From Micromonospora zamorensis (GTDB taxonomy: Bacteria; Actinomycetota; Actinomycetes; Mycobacteriales; Micromonosporaceae): DNA of 64,000 nucleotides. The stretch spans positions 5,332,001 to 5,396,000 of the forward strand of contig NZ_LT607755.1 in NCBI RefSeq assembly GCF_900090275.1, in the 5' to 3' direction. This document shows, piece by piece, positions 1 through 10,076 of the stretch (position 1 is its first letter; each line of letters starts with the position of its first letter). A program made the translations under genes and the position numbers. The notes beneath the pieces were generated by a model. That model searched no databases, was not told the DNA's origin, and saw only the letters and a list, made by a program, of their open reading frames with translations.

Positions 1-75
1 AGGGCACTGTTCCAGGAACGCGTCGTAGTCGCGTTTGGCCTGCTCACGACGTTGCTCCGCACTCGTCGTCGCCAT
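1..75 (-). CDS. HxlR-type regulator, N-terminal fragment (runs off the left edge)
   Basis: Only the first 25 codons lie in the window. The peptide begins MATTSAEQRREQAKRDYD and continues to an EQCP segment. In actinobacterial HxlR regulators a charged leader of this kind precedes the Cys-containing start of the winged helix, so the family is inferred from the leader and from context rather than from a visible DNA-binding domain. The gene is divergent from an NADP-dependent oxidoreductase, a common arrangement for redox or electrophile-sensing HxlR proteins, and the shared 106-bp gap carries an inverted repeat that could be its operator. Confidence 0.55.
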   Translation of the reverse strand, partial: MATTSAEQRREQAKRDYDAFLEQCP

Positions 76-97
76 GCCGCCTCCTCCGGGTGCCCTA

Positions 98-130
98 GGC
101 ACTTCACGGTACCTACTTACTGACAGTGCC
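98..130. promoter_or_regulatory. Putative HxlR operator between divergent genes
   Basis: A perfect inverted repeat, GGCACT (98-103) and AGTGCC (125-130), encloses GGTACCTACTTACTGAC. The core octamer TACTTACT (114-121) recurs upstream of the second HxlR gene of the window (32657-32664). Binding by the divergent HxlR protein is inferred. Confidence 0.4.
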
Positions 131-181
131 GATGATTCGTACGGTCGTGGTGATCAAAGAGGTCCCACGAAGGAGACGACA

Positions 182-1084
182 ATGCGCGCAGTCAGCTATG
201 CAGAGTTCGGAGGGCCGGAGGTCCTGCACGTGGCCGAGGTGCCGGTGCCCGAGCCCGGGCCGGGGCAGGTCCGCGTACGGGTCGCGGCGTCGGTCGTCCA
301 TCCGGTCGATCTGATGGTCCGCTCCGGTCGGTTCCCAGCCCCGTTGCCGACCGGTCTGCCGTACACGCCCGGCTGGGACGTTGCCGGCAGCGTCGACACG
401 GTCGGCCCGTCGGTCGAGGAGTTCAGGATCGGCGACGAGGTCATCGGCTTCTCGCCGTGGCTGCAGACCACTGTCGGCGCCCACGCGGAGTACGTACTCC
501 TCGACCCCGCCTGGCTGACCTCCGCGCCCGCCGGCGTCCCCGCGACCGAATCGGCGACCCTACCGACCAATGGCCTCGCCGCCGCCCAGGCCCTCGACCT
601 GCTCGCGCTCCCCGCGGGTTCGACAGTGCTCGTCACCGGTGCCGCCGGGCAGGTCGGTGGGTTCGTCCTGGCGCTGGCCCGGGCGACCGGCCTGCACGCC
701 ACGGGACTCGCCGGACCCGACGACCGCGAGTTCGTCGAGTCGCTGGGCGCGGCGTTCCTGTCGCGCGAAGACGATCCGACGGGGACGTTCGACGCGGTCG
801 TCGACCTGGCGGTGATCGGCTCCTCGCTGCTGGACCTCGTCCGGGACGGCGGCGGCTATGTGGCCGCGTCACCCCCGCTTCGCCCGGAGCCGGTGCGGGA
901 AATCCGGACCTTGGCGCTGGAGGTGCTACCGGACGGATCCCGGCTGGGCGAGCTGGTCAAACTCGTGGTCAGCGGCGACATCCCGCTCCGAGTCGCTGGC
1001 GTGTACCCCTTCGCCGACGCGGCGGCCGCCCATGACCGGCTGGCCAGAGGCGGCGTACGCGGCGGCGTGGTGCTCGTCCCCTGA
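182..1084 (+). CDS. NADP-dependent quinone/zinc-free alcohol dehydrogenase family oxidoreductase
   Basis: The 300-residue protein has the medium-chain reductase layout: an N-terminal GroES-like half (GGPEVLHVAEVPVPEP, then TPGWDVAGSV near 62-71) and a Rossmann half with the nucleotide loop VTGAAGQVGG at 151-160. No zinc-ligand cysteines are visible, so it belongs with the quinone oxidoreductases that reduce quinones or enones with NADPH in the cytoplasm. The start is the ATG behind GAAGGAG; the upstream in-frame extension has no ribosome site and reads through the putative operator. Divergence from an HxlR regulator suggests induction by quinones or other electrophiles. The true substrate is unknown. 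Confidence 0.88.
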   Translation: MRAVSYAEFGGPEVLHVAEVPVPEPGPGQVRVRVAASVVHPVDLMVRSGRFPAPLPTGLPYTPGWDVAGSVDTVGPSVEEFRIGDEVIGFSPWLQTTVGAHAEYVLLDPAWLTSAPAGVPATESATLPTNGLAAAQALDLLALPAGSTVLVTGAAGQVGGFVLALARATGLHATGLAGPDDREFVESLGAAFLSREDDPTGTFDAVVDLAVIGSSLLDLVRDGGGYVAASPPLRPEPVREIRTLALEVLPDGSRLGELVKLVVSGDIPLRVAGVYPFADAAAAHDRLARGGVRGGVVLVP

Positions 1085-1115
1085 TTGGCGCGATGCCGCA
1101 GGTTAACCGCCCTTT

Positions 1116-2291
1116 TCACAGCACCCCGAGGCCGATGGCGAGCTGGGTGATCGTCGGTGGGGCGTCCGGGTCGCGGGCGACCTGGGCAACCACGTCCCGG
1201 GCGCCTGGCCGGTCATGGATCTCGGCGGGTGCGATGCGTTCGGCACGCAACAGGACCCGGGCCGCGTTGGCGGGGTCGTCCGTCTGGAGGTAGGCGCGCG
1301 CCGCGTCGATCAGGTGCGCGGCGCGGTGCTCGACCGGCAGCCCTCGCCACCCGTCCCACCCGATCGCCTTCTCGTGGCGGGCGACCGCCTGCGGTCCGTC
1401 ACCCACCTCCACCGCGGCGGCGACCCGCGCCAGCTCGACGGCCGTCGGACCGAACGCCGTCCGGTGATGGTCGTGGCCGTCACCCACCTGAGCGGCCAAC
1501 TCGGCGGCCTCGTCCAGCAGCTCACCGACCACCCTGTCGTCACCGGCCCTGCCCGCGATCAGAGCGGCCTGCACGAGCAGCGATCCGCGCAGCGACATCT
1601 CTTCCGGCGTGCCAGAGGCGATCTGGGAAGCGGCGGCGAGCATCACCGGCCCTGCCCGCGCCGACGCGCGCAGCACCTGACCCAACTGCACCGCTGCACA
1701 GGCCAGCAGCACCGGGTCACCGGCAGCGGCGGACATCGCCCGATCAGCAGCCAACCAGGCGAGGCTCCCCTCGTCCAGCTTGACCAGCAGCGCAGCCGTC
1801 ACCCGATATGCCTCCACCACCACTGCCGCCCGCCCGACCTCCGCGTTCAGCGCGTGGGCGCGATGAACCTCGGTCACCAATGTGGGCAGCAGCTCGACCA
1901 GACGCGGGTAACGGGCGTGCTGGAAGGTCATCCACGCGTGCCGCACCTCCCGAGCCAACCAAACGGGCGACACCACCTCCCGGTCCATCGGGCGACCAAA
2001 AGCCATTTCGTACGCCGACAGCGCCGCCCCAATCCGGGCGACGCCCTCGCGCTGCTCGGCCAACCCAACAGGCTGGACATCACGACCGAGCAGCGCAGAG
2101 ACGTCGACCCTCAGCACCGCCGCGATGTCCCGAATGGTCGACACCCGTTCCAGGGAACGGACCCCACGCTCGACCTTGTCCACCCAGCTCTTCGACTTGC
2201 CCAACCGATCCGCGAACGACTGCTGCGACAACCTTCGCCGCACCCGTAGGTAGGCCACGCGTCGACCGATCGGAACCGGGTCACCGCCCAT
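1116..2291 (-). CDS. Xre-family regulator with TPR-like C-terminal region
   Basis: This 391-residue protein starts with an Xre helix-turn-helix (about residues 8-65; LSQQSFADRLGKSKSWVDKVE fits helices 2 and 3). A long Ala/Leu-rich helical region follows (about 80-390) that looks like degenerate TPR repeats. Such proteins are abundant in Micromonosporaceae and Streptomyces and usually act as ligand- or partner-responsive repressors; the target here is unknown. The ATG overlaps the 3' end of the upstream small ORF by 11 bp, so the two are probably co-transcribed and translationally coupled. A second protein with the same architecture lies just upstream on the same strand. Confidence 0.8.
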   Translation of the reverse strand: MGGDPVPIGRRVAYLRVRRRLSQQSFADRLGKSKSWVDKVERGVRSLERVSTIRDIAAVLRVDVSALLGRDVQPVGLAEQREGVARIGAALSAYEMAFGRPMDREVVSPVWLAREVRHAWMTFQHARYPRLVELLPTLVTEVHRAHALNAEVGRAAVVVEAYRVTAALLVKLDEGSLAWLAADRAMSAAAGDPVLLACAAVQLGQVLRASARAGPVMLAAASQIASGTPEEMSLRGSLLVQAALIAGRAGDDRVVGELLDEAAELAAQVGDGHDHHRTAFGPTAVELARVAAAVEVGDGPQAVARHEKAIGWDGWRGLPVEHRAAHLIDAARAYLQTDDPANAARVLLRAERIAPAEIHDRPGARDVVAQVARDPDAPPTITQLAIGLGVL

Positions 2292-2448
2292 CGCGCCACC
2301 GCCGATCCGGCAGCGCCCGAGTCGTCTCCTGCGCCGGTATCCGCTCCGCCTCGGCCTGCGCGAGCAACCGGCGCTTGGCTTTCTCCCGTTCGGCGGCGTC
2401 GATCTGCTCGCCCGTGTTCGGCGTACCGGTGTCGTCGTTGCCGCTCAT
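2281..2448 (-). CDS. Small charged hypothetical protein upstream of Xre regulator
   Basis: A 55-residue, very hydrophilic protein: MSGNDDTGTPNTGEQIDAAE, then a Lys/Arg/Glu-rich predicted helix (EREKAKRRLLAQAEAERIP). The ATG is chosen because GGAGGTGGGA stands directly in front of it; an upstream in-frame ATG has no such site. Its end overlaps the start of the Xre gene. No recognised domain, signal peptide or membrane segment is present. The coupling to the regulator suggests a partner or antagonist, but that is only inference from position. Confidence 0.6.
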   Translation of the reverse strand: MSGNDDTGTPNTGEQIDAAEREKAKRRLLAQAEAERIPAQETTRALPDRRWRDGR

Positions 2449-2584
2449 TCCCACCTCCGCTGGCAGGGGCAGGTGGTCTCGCTTTGGCGACCTGTTCGTA
2501 CTGATCCCGCCCTCACTCACAGCATCGGGTGAACATGCGGTGACGGAAAGCTAGCGGGTGTCCGCTGGTCGCGCGTGCCGTCCG

Positions 2585-3754
2585 CTATCGAGTTGCGGGC
2601 CGGTACGCCTCGTACACCTCGCGAAACGCCGCTGCTTCCGCTGTCCCGGTGTGCTCGACCTTCCGGAGCACTTCCCGCACCCGCCACCAGTTCGAGGACA
2701 CCACTCGTCCCGACCGGACCGCGTCGGCGGCGACGACGCTGGCTTCGTCCGGCTGATCGGCGGCCAACAGCGCCATGGCGAGATCCAGACGGGCGGAAGC
2801 CGAGCGCCGTGGCCGCTCACCACCGTCGCCGCGCGGGTCCAATTCCGCCAAGGCGGTCCGCGCCATCTGCTCGGCGGCCGGGTCGCCCGCCCACGACAGC
2901 GTGGTCGCCGTGTACGCCAACGCCTTCGTGGGGTCGTACCGGTAGTGGTGCTCGGCCCGTTCCGGCAACGGCAAGTTGACTGTCAACTGATCCAGACGAT
3001 CCAGCGCATCACGCGTCCGCCGCACGTCAGCGAATCGCGCCCACACCCGCGCCTCCTGGGCAGTGGCTTGGATGTACGCCGAACTTCCCCGAGGTGCCAC
3101 CCGCTGCGCCTGAAGCGACAGGTCCATCGCCCGCCGGCAGTCGCCCTGGGTGAGCCAGTTCCACGCCTGCGTCTCCAGACACCATGCCTGGATCTCCGGA
3201 TGCTCAGCATGCTCGGCAAGAGCCATGGCCGTGCGCAGATGAGCGCCCGCGGCGGGCTGTTGCAGCAGATCGATGTGGACCGTCGCCCGCAGCACGGTCA
3301 GCCAACCACCGGCAACGACGAGCCGTCGACGCTGCGCCAACGTCCCGCGACCATCGAGCAGGCGCCCCACGTAGGCCAACTGGCGACGCACCAGCGGCAG
3401 CAGATCAACCGACCGCACAAGCGCGTACGCGCTCGCCAGGTCGTCCACACCCGCCTCGATCCGAGCGAGCGTCTCGGCGCTGACATCGCTGACCCGCACC
3501 CGAGCCAGCAACTCCCCGGCCTCGGTGTCGTGGTCGACGGGCTCATTCACTAGGCGGACGAGTGTCCCGTCGGCTCGCAGCACCTCGTCGAGGTGCCTCG
3601 CCGTCTCGGGAGTGGGAGCCTTGGCCCCGGTCTCCAGATCGTGCAGGTGGCTCTTCCCGCGGTGCGCGAGCTGGCCGAGCGCCCGCAGAGACAGCCCTTT
3701 ACTGGTGTGTAACGCGCGAAGTTGGGCACCGAAGCGCGGATCGACCTGCGACAC
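2585..3754 (-). CDS. Xre-family regulator with TPR-like C-terminal region, contains a TTA codon
   Basis: The 389-residue protein has an N-terminal helix-turn-helix (about residues 9-62; LSLRALGQLAHRGKSHLHDLE), followed by about 300 residues of helical, TPR-like sequence rich in Ala, Leu and Arg. The layout matches the regulator at 1116-2291, so the pair are probably paralogues. Residue 15 is encoded by TTA (+ strand 3710-3712). This codon is rare in high-GC actinomycetes and often marks genes dependent on the bldA leucyl-tRNA. It stands alone on its strand, separated by about 136 bp from the next gene, and is divergent from another HTH protein. The target is unknown. Confidence 0.8.
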   Translation of the reverse strand: MSQVDPRFGAQLRALHTSKGLSLRALGQLAHRGKSHLHDLETGAKAPTPETARHLDEVLRADGTLVRLVNEPVDHDTEAGELLARVRVSDVSAETLARIEAGVDDLASAYALVRSVDLLPLVRRQLAYVGRLLDGRGTLAQRRRLVVAGGWLTVLRATVHIDLLQQPAAGAHLRTAMALAEHAEHPEIQAWCLETQAWNWLTQGDCRRAMDLSLQAQRVAPRGSSAYIQATAQEARVWARFADVRRTRDALDRLDQLTVNLPLPERAEHHYRYDPTKALAYTATTLSWAGDPAAEQMARTALAELDPRGDGGERPRRSASARLDLAMALLAADQPDEASVVAADAVRSGRVVSSNWWRVREVLRKVEHTGTAEAAAFREVYEAYRPATR

Positions 3755-3971
3755 GACGACGCCCCCAATCGAAAAGCAGGACAGTCAGACTGGGTCGGCG
3801 GACCACTGCTACGGACAGTACATCGAGCAAACACAGCGTCATGCTGATTGGACGCTCGTTGGCGCCGCCGCAAGTACGGTCGTCATGGCTTCTCGCCACT
3901 TGCGGCACCGGTGTAGCACCTTAGATTCACCCATGGCGACATCAGAGTGACACAACGCTATCGTGGCTGAT

Positions 3972-4715
3972 ATGAACGCCCCGAACACCGCTCTGCGCGC
4001 GGTCCACACGGGGAGCCGCATGAGCCGGGACGACTTCGCCCGCGCGCTCCAAGCCGCCGGCCGCCGCGTCGGCGAGCCCAACGATGCCAACAAGAGACTC
4101 GTCCAACGCTGGGAATCCGGCGCGATCGCCGCACCGCGGCCGGTGTACGCCCGCGCCCTGGAGGTCGTCACCGGTCTGCCGGTCTCGCTGCTCGGCTTCG
4201 CCGCGATACCCAATGGCCAGGTCGTCGATGACCAACACGGCGGGCACGACCTGGCCTCACCCATGTCCAGCCTGGCCACGCCAACGCCCAAGCCACTCGC
4301 TGTTCAGGGGTCGTACGAGGGCGTCTGGCTCAGCAGATACCAATTCCACTCCAGCGGCCGGGGAGATTCGTTCGCCGGGCAGCACTTCGTGGTCGTACTC
4401 CAGCACGGTGACCGGCTGACTGTGCGCAGCCTGCCCGGCTCGGCGGCATCGTCGCTGTCGATGGATCTAACCCTGGACGGTGCCGTGGTCACCGGCACGT
4501 GGGTGGAGCAGACCGATCCCGCCGGCTACTACCGGGGAGCCCGATACCACGGCGCAATCCAACTACTTGTCGAACCCACCGGCCGACGGATGGCCGGGAA
4601 GTGGGTCGGGTTCGGCAAGGACATGGACGTCAACACCGGCCCCTGGGAGCTGACCTTCCGGGATGCCTCCACGTCCAAGGCGACGCTCGACCACTACAAC
4701 AGGTCGCCCGAATAG
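3972..4715 (+). CDS. Xre-like N-terminal domain fused to a beta-rich C-terminal domain
   Basis: A 247-residue protein. Residues about 1-75 (MSRDDFARAL ... NKRLVQRWESG) resemble an Xre-type helix-turn-helix. Residues about 105-245 form a beta-rich segment with alternating hydrophobics (GSYEGVWLSRYQF, FVVVLQHGDRLTV, MAGKWVGFGKD) suggestive of a lipocalin-like barrel. The call of a sensor plus DNA-binding domain is inference. The start could be the GTG three codons upstream; neither has a convincing ribosome site, so the message may be leaderless. It is divergent from the TTA-containing regulator across a 217-bp gap. Confidence 0.65.
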   Translation: MNAPNTALRAVHTGSRMSRDDFARALQAAGRRVGEPNDANKRLVQRWESGAIAAPRPVYARALEVVTGLPVSLLGFAAIPNGQVVDDQHGGHDLASPMSSLATPTPKPLAVQGSYEGVWLSRYQFHSSGRGDSFAGQHFVVVLQHGDRLTVRSLPGSAASSLSMDLTLDGAVVTGTWVEQTDPAGYYRGARYHGAIQLLVEPTGRRMAGKWVGFGKDMDVNTGPWELTFRDASTSKATLDHYNRSPE

Positions 4716-4803
4716 GACAAGGCGCTACCCCGCCTGCAGCGCCTGCTGGGACGTCGATGCGCACGCTGATGGCGCTGATGCGCGGACGTCGGCTGAGGAT
4801 CGG

Positions 4804-6042
<1,239 letters not shown>

Positions 6043-6106
6043 GCCGGTCCTGCCGTTCGGGTGCCCTCCCGGTCTGCCGCCGTCGGGCCATGCTGGACGC
6101 GGCTGG

Positions 6107-6478
6107 TCATGCCACGAAGTCCTCACCCATGATCGGCCGGATCTCCATCGGCTCGCCGAGAACATCGACCATCCGCGAGACGATCTCGACAGCGCGCTCC
6201 TGGCTGCTCACGTCGATCACCGCGAAGCTGGCCAGGACCTCCTTGAGCTCAACGAACGGGCCATCGGTGGCCACCACGCCGGTCGGGGTCCTGCGGATCG
6301 TGGTGCTGACCGCCGGGTGGCCGAGCCCTTCGCTGCTGACGAACTCGCCGGTCTCGAACAGCTCCTGTTCGAACCGCTGGTACGCGGCGAAAGCGGCCAG
6401 CGCCTCCTCGGACGGGGTGCCGGCGGTCGCGGCGTCCCAGGCGGCGGCCGGCGTGTAGCCGAGCAGCAGGTACTTCAT
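6107..6478 (-). CDS. YCII-domain (DGPF) protein, partner of the ECF sigma factor
   Basis: A 123-residue YCII-related protein: it starts MKYLLLGYTPAAAW, contains TPTGVVATDGPFVELKE (the DGPF signature) and ends GEPMEIRPIMGEDFVA, all typical of the family. The start is the ATG preceded by GAGGATGACC; an ATG two codons earlier overlaps that site. It lies upstream of, and in the same direction as, the ECF42-type sigma gene, the standard pairing. The biochemical role of these proteins is not settled; they are usually described as small ferredoxin-fold enzymes or sensors. Confidence 0.88.
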   Translation of the reverse strand: MKYLLLGYTPAAAWDAATAGTPSEEALAAFAAYQRFEQELFETGEFVSSEGLGHPAVSTTIRRTPTGVVATDGPFVELKEVLASFAVIDVSSQERAVEIVSRMVDVLGEPMEIRPIMGEDFVA

Positions 6479-6511
6479 GGTCATCCTCGTGCTCGCGGGG
6501 TTCGGGTCACG

Positions 6512-7159
6512 CTACGCCGACCAGCTCGAACGGCGCAGGGAGAGGGCGACGACCGTCGTCCAGGTGAAGGCGACCAGGCCGTTCACGGCGATCTGGATGC
6601 TCATGTGGCTCGGCGACATCGGCATCAGCAGGATGAGTGCGGCGAGGCCGTTCAGCACCGCCAGCAGGGCGGCCCGACGGCGGATGTGACGGATGGCGAG
6701 CACGATGGCGGCGATGGCCAGCGCGGTGAAGGCGGCGGCGGCCGCCGCCGAGTGCGCGATGCTGTGCCAGGACATCTCGTCGACCGGCCCGGCCGGGGTC
6801 CCTACCGGGAAGCCGTACTCCGGATCCATTGTGAACACCCCGGCCGCGACGAGCCCGGCACCGAAGATCCCGACGAAGATTGGCAGCGCACGCCGACCGG
6901 TGCCCTCGGTGAGGGCACGCCGGAGACCGACAGCGAGGGCGATCGCGCCGAGGCCGGCGAGCACGAACGTGGTGATCTGGATCCAGCCGAGAGGCCCGGT
7001 GGCCAACTGGCTGATCGGGTGCCGCGTGATGTCGTAACCCTCCCGGGTGAGCATCTGGGTCACGGCCGAGGCGAAGAAGACCGGTCCGGCGAGGGTGCCG
7101 GCGAGGAGCAGGCGCTCGGACGAGCGGCGGCGGGTGGGAACGGTGGAGATGGTGGCCAT
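6512..7159 (-). CDS. DUF998 integral membrane protein
   Basis: A 215-residue protein with about six predicted membrane segments (roughly 18-38, 60-82, 93-113, 135-158, 162-182 and 190-208) and the motif GYDITRHPISQLATGPLGW in the first loop, typical of DUF998. The function of the family is unknown. It is just upstream of the YCII and sigma genes on the same strand with a 33-bp gap, so it may be part of the same transcript. The ATG is followed by a basic N-terminus (PTRRRSSERL), consistent with the positive-inside rule. Confidence 0.82.
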   Translation of the reverse strand: MATISTVPTRRRSSERLLLAGTLAGPVFFASAVTQMLTREGYDITRHPISQLATGPLGWIQITTFVLAGLGAIALAVGLRRALTEGTGRRALPIFVGIFGAGLVAAGVFTMDPEYGFPVGTPAGPVDEMSWHSIAHSAAAAAAFTALAIAAIVLAIRHIRRRAALLAVLNGLAALILLMPMSPSHMSIQIAVNGLVAFTWTTVVALSLRRSSWSA

Positions 7160-7309
7160 GAGTTCCTCCGTGGTGGGTACCTGCCGCTACCTCGCGGCCG
7201 CACCGCGAACCTTGACGCCCAGGTGGAGTGACCTGAGTCACATGGCGTCGATGTCAAAGCCCGAGCGCCGCCTTCGAGGTACGGACAAGCACCCACCGAG
7301 GAGGATCCG

Positions 7310-7735
7310 ATGTCTGAGCACACCCAGCCGAGCCCCGAACTCACCGCCCTGGACCGTCTGGTCGGCACCTGGTCGGTGACCGGCGGCGCAGAGGGCACTG
7401 TGCGGTACGAGTGGATGGCCGGCCGGTTCTTCCTGCTTCAGCAGGTCGAGCTGAATCAGTTCGGCCAGTCCGTCACCGGGCTGGAAGTCATCGGCAACCT
7501 GCGCCCGTTCGGCGAGCCGGTCGGCGTGGACGTGGTGTCGCGGTTCTACGACGCGACCGGCAACACCTTTGACTACGTATACGAACTCGTCGACGACAAG
7601 CTGATCATCTGGGCCGGCGCGAAAGGCAGCCCGGCGTACTACGAGGGCACGTTCAGCGCCGACGACACCACGGTCACCGGCGAGTGGACCTACCCCGGCG
7701 GAGGTGGCTACGCCTCCACCATGACCCGGACCTGA
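7310..7735 (+). CDS. DUF1579-like small beta-barrel protein
   Basis: A 141-residue soluble protein. It opens with the segment LTALDRLVGTWSVTGG and continues with repeated beta-hairpin-like stretches (GTVRYEWMAGRFFLLQQVE, YYEGTFSADDTTVTGEW), resembling DUF1579 proteins of likely lipocalin-like fold. A strong GAGGAGGATCC site precedes the ATG. It is divergent from the DUF998 gene across 150 bp. No catalytic motif is visible and the function is unknown. Confidence 0.75.
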   Translation: MSEHTQPSPELTALDRLVGTWSVTGGAEGTVRYEWMAGRFFLLQQVELNQFGQSVTGLEVIGNLRPFGEPVGVDVVSRFYDATGNTFDYVYELVDDKLIIWAGAKGSPAYYEGTFSADDTTVTGEWTYPGGGGYASTMTRT

Positions 7736-7756
7736 GATCGGAAAACCGATGCGGCG

Positions 7757-7984
7757 TCAGCCGCGCCTGCGACGATCGCTCGCGCCCTGCGGGATGGCCG
7801 CGACGACGGCTGCCACCGCTGACAGGAGCGTGAGCAGCAGCGCCGGCGCCACGACACCTGTGATGTCTTCGCCGGTTCCCCGCGCCAGCACCATGACCGT
7901 GGCGATCCCCGCCACCATCAGGACACCGATGGCCAGCGCGAGGCACTTGACGATCCTGAAGACGGTGGTTGCGTTCCTGGCCAT
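7757..7984 (-). CDS. Small two-helix membrane protein
   Basis: A 75-residue hypothetical protein with two predicted membrane helices (about 9-32, VFRIVKCLALAIGVLMVAG, and 45-66, VVAPALLLTLLSAVAAVVAA) and a basic tail (DRRRRG). The ATG is chosen because GAGGTTGACC precedes it; the annotated alternative two codons upstream overlaps that site. It is convergent with the DUF1579-like gene, with only 21 bp between them. No family is recognised. Confidence 0.6.
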   Translation of the reverse strand: MARNATTVFRIVKCLALAIGVLMVAGIATVMVLARGTGEDITGVVAPALLLTLLSAVAAVVAAIPQGASDRRRRG

Positions 7985-8128
7985 GGTCAACCTCGCAAGG
8001 TCTGTCGCGCGCTCCCGGATGATGCCTGCGAACGTGTCGGTGAAGATCCAGAGGATGAAGGCGAGATCTCCACGACGCCCGCCGGCCCGCTCACGGCAGA
8101 GGTCGGCGAACGTCTGCTCCTCGAACAG

Positions 8129-8168
8129 AAGGGTCCCCTCCCGACGGCGTTGTCGGGAGGAGACCCTT
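8129..8168 (-). terminator. Hairpin terminator downstream of the peptide-binding gene
   Basis: Seventeen-base arms (8129-8145 and 8152-8168) pair with a single mismatch around the 6-base loop GGCGTT, just 18 bp past the stop of the importer operon. The minus strand continues CCCTTCTGTTC, a weak T-rich tail. Confidence 0.7.
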
Positions 8169-8186
8169 ACCTGTCTGCGGTGTGAG

Positions 8187-9929
8187 TTACGGCTTGACGT
8201 GCGCGTTCACGAACGACGGGTAGCCGAAGACGCTGGAGATGAAGATCCCGCCGGCCTTGGACCCGTGCACGTTGTAGGCCACGTCGACGTAGAACGGCAC
8301 CACCGGCGCGTGCTCCTTCATGATCCGCTCGTCGAGCTTGGCCCACTCCGGTCCCTGGTCGGCCGGGGGCAGGGCCAGGATGCGGTCCATCTCGGCGTTG
8401 ATCGCCGGGTCGTTGAAGTAGGACTGGTTGCTGTTGCCCTCGGCCTTGATGGTGCGGCCGTCGTAGAGCACCGGCAGGATCGACGCCCCGCTGGGCCAGT
8501 CCGCCGCCCAGTTACCGATGTACAGGTCCCAGGGGTTGTTCTTCTTCTTGATCTCGTCGAGCTTCGCGTCGTCCGAGATGTTCCGGACGGTGATCTTGAA
8601 GCCGGCCCGCTCCAGGTTGGCCTTGAGCTGGGCACCCTGCTGCTGCTCGGTCGAGTTGTCGGCGACACCGAGAACCAGCTCCGGCGTCTTGCCGCCGAGC
8701 AGCTCCTTGACCTTTTCCACGTTGCCGTTGGCGCCCGCCGGGTACGCGTCGTACGCCTTGTAGCCGATGGTGGCCGGCGGCATCAGCGTGGTCAGCGGCG
8801 CGGCGACGGTCTGACCGCCGAGCGCCTTGATCATGCCTTCGCGATCGATGGCGTAGTTGAGCGCCTGACGCACCTTCAGGTCGGTGACCCGCTGGTTGTT
8901 GATGACGAGCTGGTTGGCGCTCGGAGTCGGCGAGAGGAGCGTCCGCGACTTGAGCGACGCGTCCCCGGCGACCTTGGCGACCAGCGAGGCGGGCACGGTG
9001 TTGAAGGCGAGCGCGCTCTGGTCGGCGCCGTTGTCGGCGATCACCCGGTTGTTGGCGGCGTCCGCGGTCGGGCCGAAGCTCCAGACGAACTGGTCCGGGT
9101 ACTGGTGGCGGACCGGGTCGGTGTTCGGGTCCCAGTTGGGGTTGCGGTCCAGGGTGATCTGCACGCCGACCTGGTTCTTGGCGACCTTGTACGGCCCGGA
9201 CGAGAACGGCTGCTTGTCCAGGTCGACGCCGGTGTCCTTGTCGGCGGGCAGCGGCGCGGTGGTCGGCAGCGAGACCGCGAACGGCAGGTCACAGCGGGGC
9301 TTGGCGAACTCGAAGCGCAGGGTCTTCGCGTCCGGCGTGCTCAGGCCGGGCGGCAGCGACGTCTTGTTCTTCTTGAAGTCCCACTTGGTGTCGAACTGCG
9401 GGGTGTCGGCCAGCCACTCCTGGATGTAGGTCGGGCCGCCGGAGAGGTCCGGGTCGAAGGAGCGGGCGATGCCGTACGCGATCTCCTTGGAGGTGATCGG
9501 CCGACCGTCCTCGAACTTCACCCCGTCCTTGACGGTGAATTCCCAGACCTTGCAGTCGTTGTTGACGTTCTTGCCCGGCGTCTCGGCCAGGTCGCCCACC
9601 AGGACCAGGCCGCCCTTGCCGTCGTCCTTCCAGGTGGTCAGGTAGCGGGACCAGAGGGGGTTCGCCATCAGACCGGCGAACGAGTACGTCCGCTGCGGGT
9701 CGAGGTGGGAGATCGGCGACTCCCGGATGACGCTGAAGACGCCGCCCTTCGCAGCGCCGCTCACCTCGGCCGCCGGCCCCTGCGAGTCCTTGGGGTCGGT
9801 CGCGATGACCCCGGTCTGCTTCCGGTCAGTGTTCACCGTGGTGCCCTCGCCCGTGTTCTCCGAGCACGCACCCAATGCCACAACCAGAGCGATCGCGCCG
9901 CCTGCGGCAGCCACCACGCGTGGTCTCAT
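8187..9929 (-). CDS. Peptide ABC transporter substrate-binding lipoprotein (family 5)
   Basis: The 580-residue protein has a lipoprotein signal peptide ending in LGAC, with Cys22 as the lipidation site. The SBP family-5 body follows (SPISHLDPQRTYSFAGLMANPLW; VWEFTVKDGVKFEDGRPITSKE). It should capture oligopeptides outside the membrane for the two permeases and two ATPases encoded upstream on the same strand. It is the last gene of the run, after a 147-bp AT-rich gap that probably contains its own promoter, which would allow the binding protein to be made in excess of the membrane parts. A terminator hairpin follows the stop. Confidence 0.93.
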   Translation of the reverse strand: MRPRVVAAAGGAIALVVALGACSENTGEGTTVNTDRKQTGVIATDPKDSQGPAAEVSGAAKGGVFSVIRESPISHLDPQRTYSFAGLMANPLWSRYLTTWKDDGKGGLVLVGDLAETPGKNVNNDCKVWEFTVKDGVKFEDGRPITSKEIAYGIARSFDPDLSGGPTYIQEWLADTPQFDTKWDFKKNKTSLPPGLSTPDAKTLRFEFAKPRCDLPFAVSLPTTAPLPADKDTGVDLDKQPFSSGPYKVAKNQVGVQITLDRNPNWDPNTDPVRHQYPDQFVWSFGPTADAANNRVIADNGADQSALAFNTVPASLVAKVAGDASLKSRTLLSPTPSANQLVINNQRVTDLKVRQALNYAIDREGMIKALGGQTVAAPLTTLMPPATIGYKAYDAYPAGANGNVEKVKELLGGKTPELVLGVADNSTEQQQGAQLKANLERAGFKITVRNISDDAKLDEIKKKNNPWDLYIGNWAADWPSGASILPVLYDGRTIKAEGNSNQSYFNDPAINAEMDRILALPPADQGPEWAKLDERIMKEHAPVVPFYVDVAYNVHGSKAGGIFISSVFGYPSFVNAHVKP

Positions 9930-9989
9930 GAAGTACCCCCTTCACCCATGTGCCGTGCGGTTTCGTCGGGGCGAGAACCGCCGACGTCC

Positions 9990-10050
9990 CGAGGATCGTA
10001 AGGAAGAAAACCTACGAGTTGTGTAACAGTTGTCGATAAATTTCGCCATC
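9990..10050 (-). promoter_or_regulatory. AT-rich gap, likely extra promoter for the binding-protein gene
   Basis: This stretch is markedly AT-rich for the window (GTAAGGAAGAAAACC, then GATAAATTTCG). On the minus strand it carries the direct repeat ACAACT GTTAC ACAACT. Its position between the permease stop and the lipoprotein start suggests a promoter, but no confident -35/-10 pair was identified. Confidence 0.3.
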
Positions 10051-10076
10051 GGTGGGGCGTGGCGGACACCCGGCCG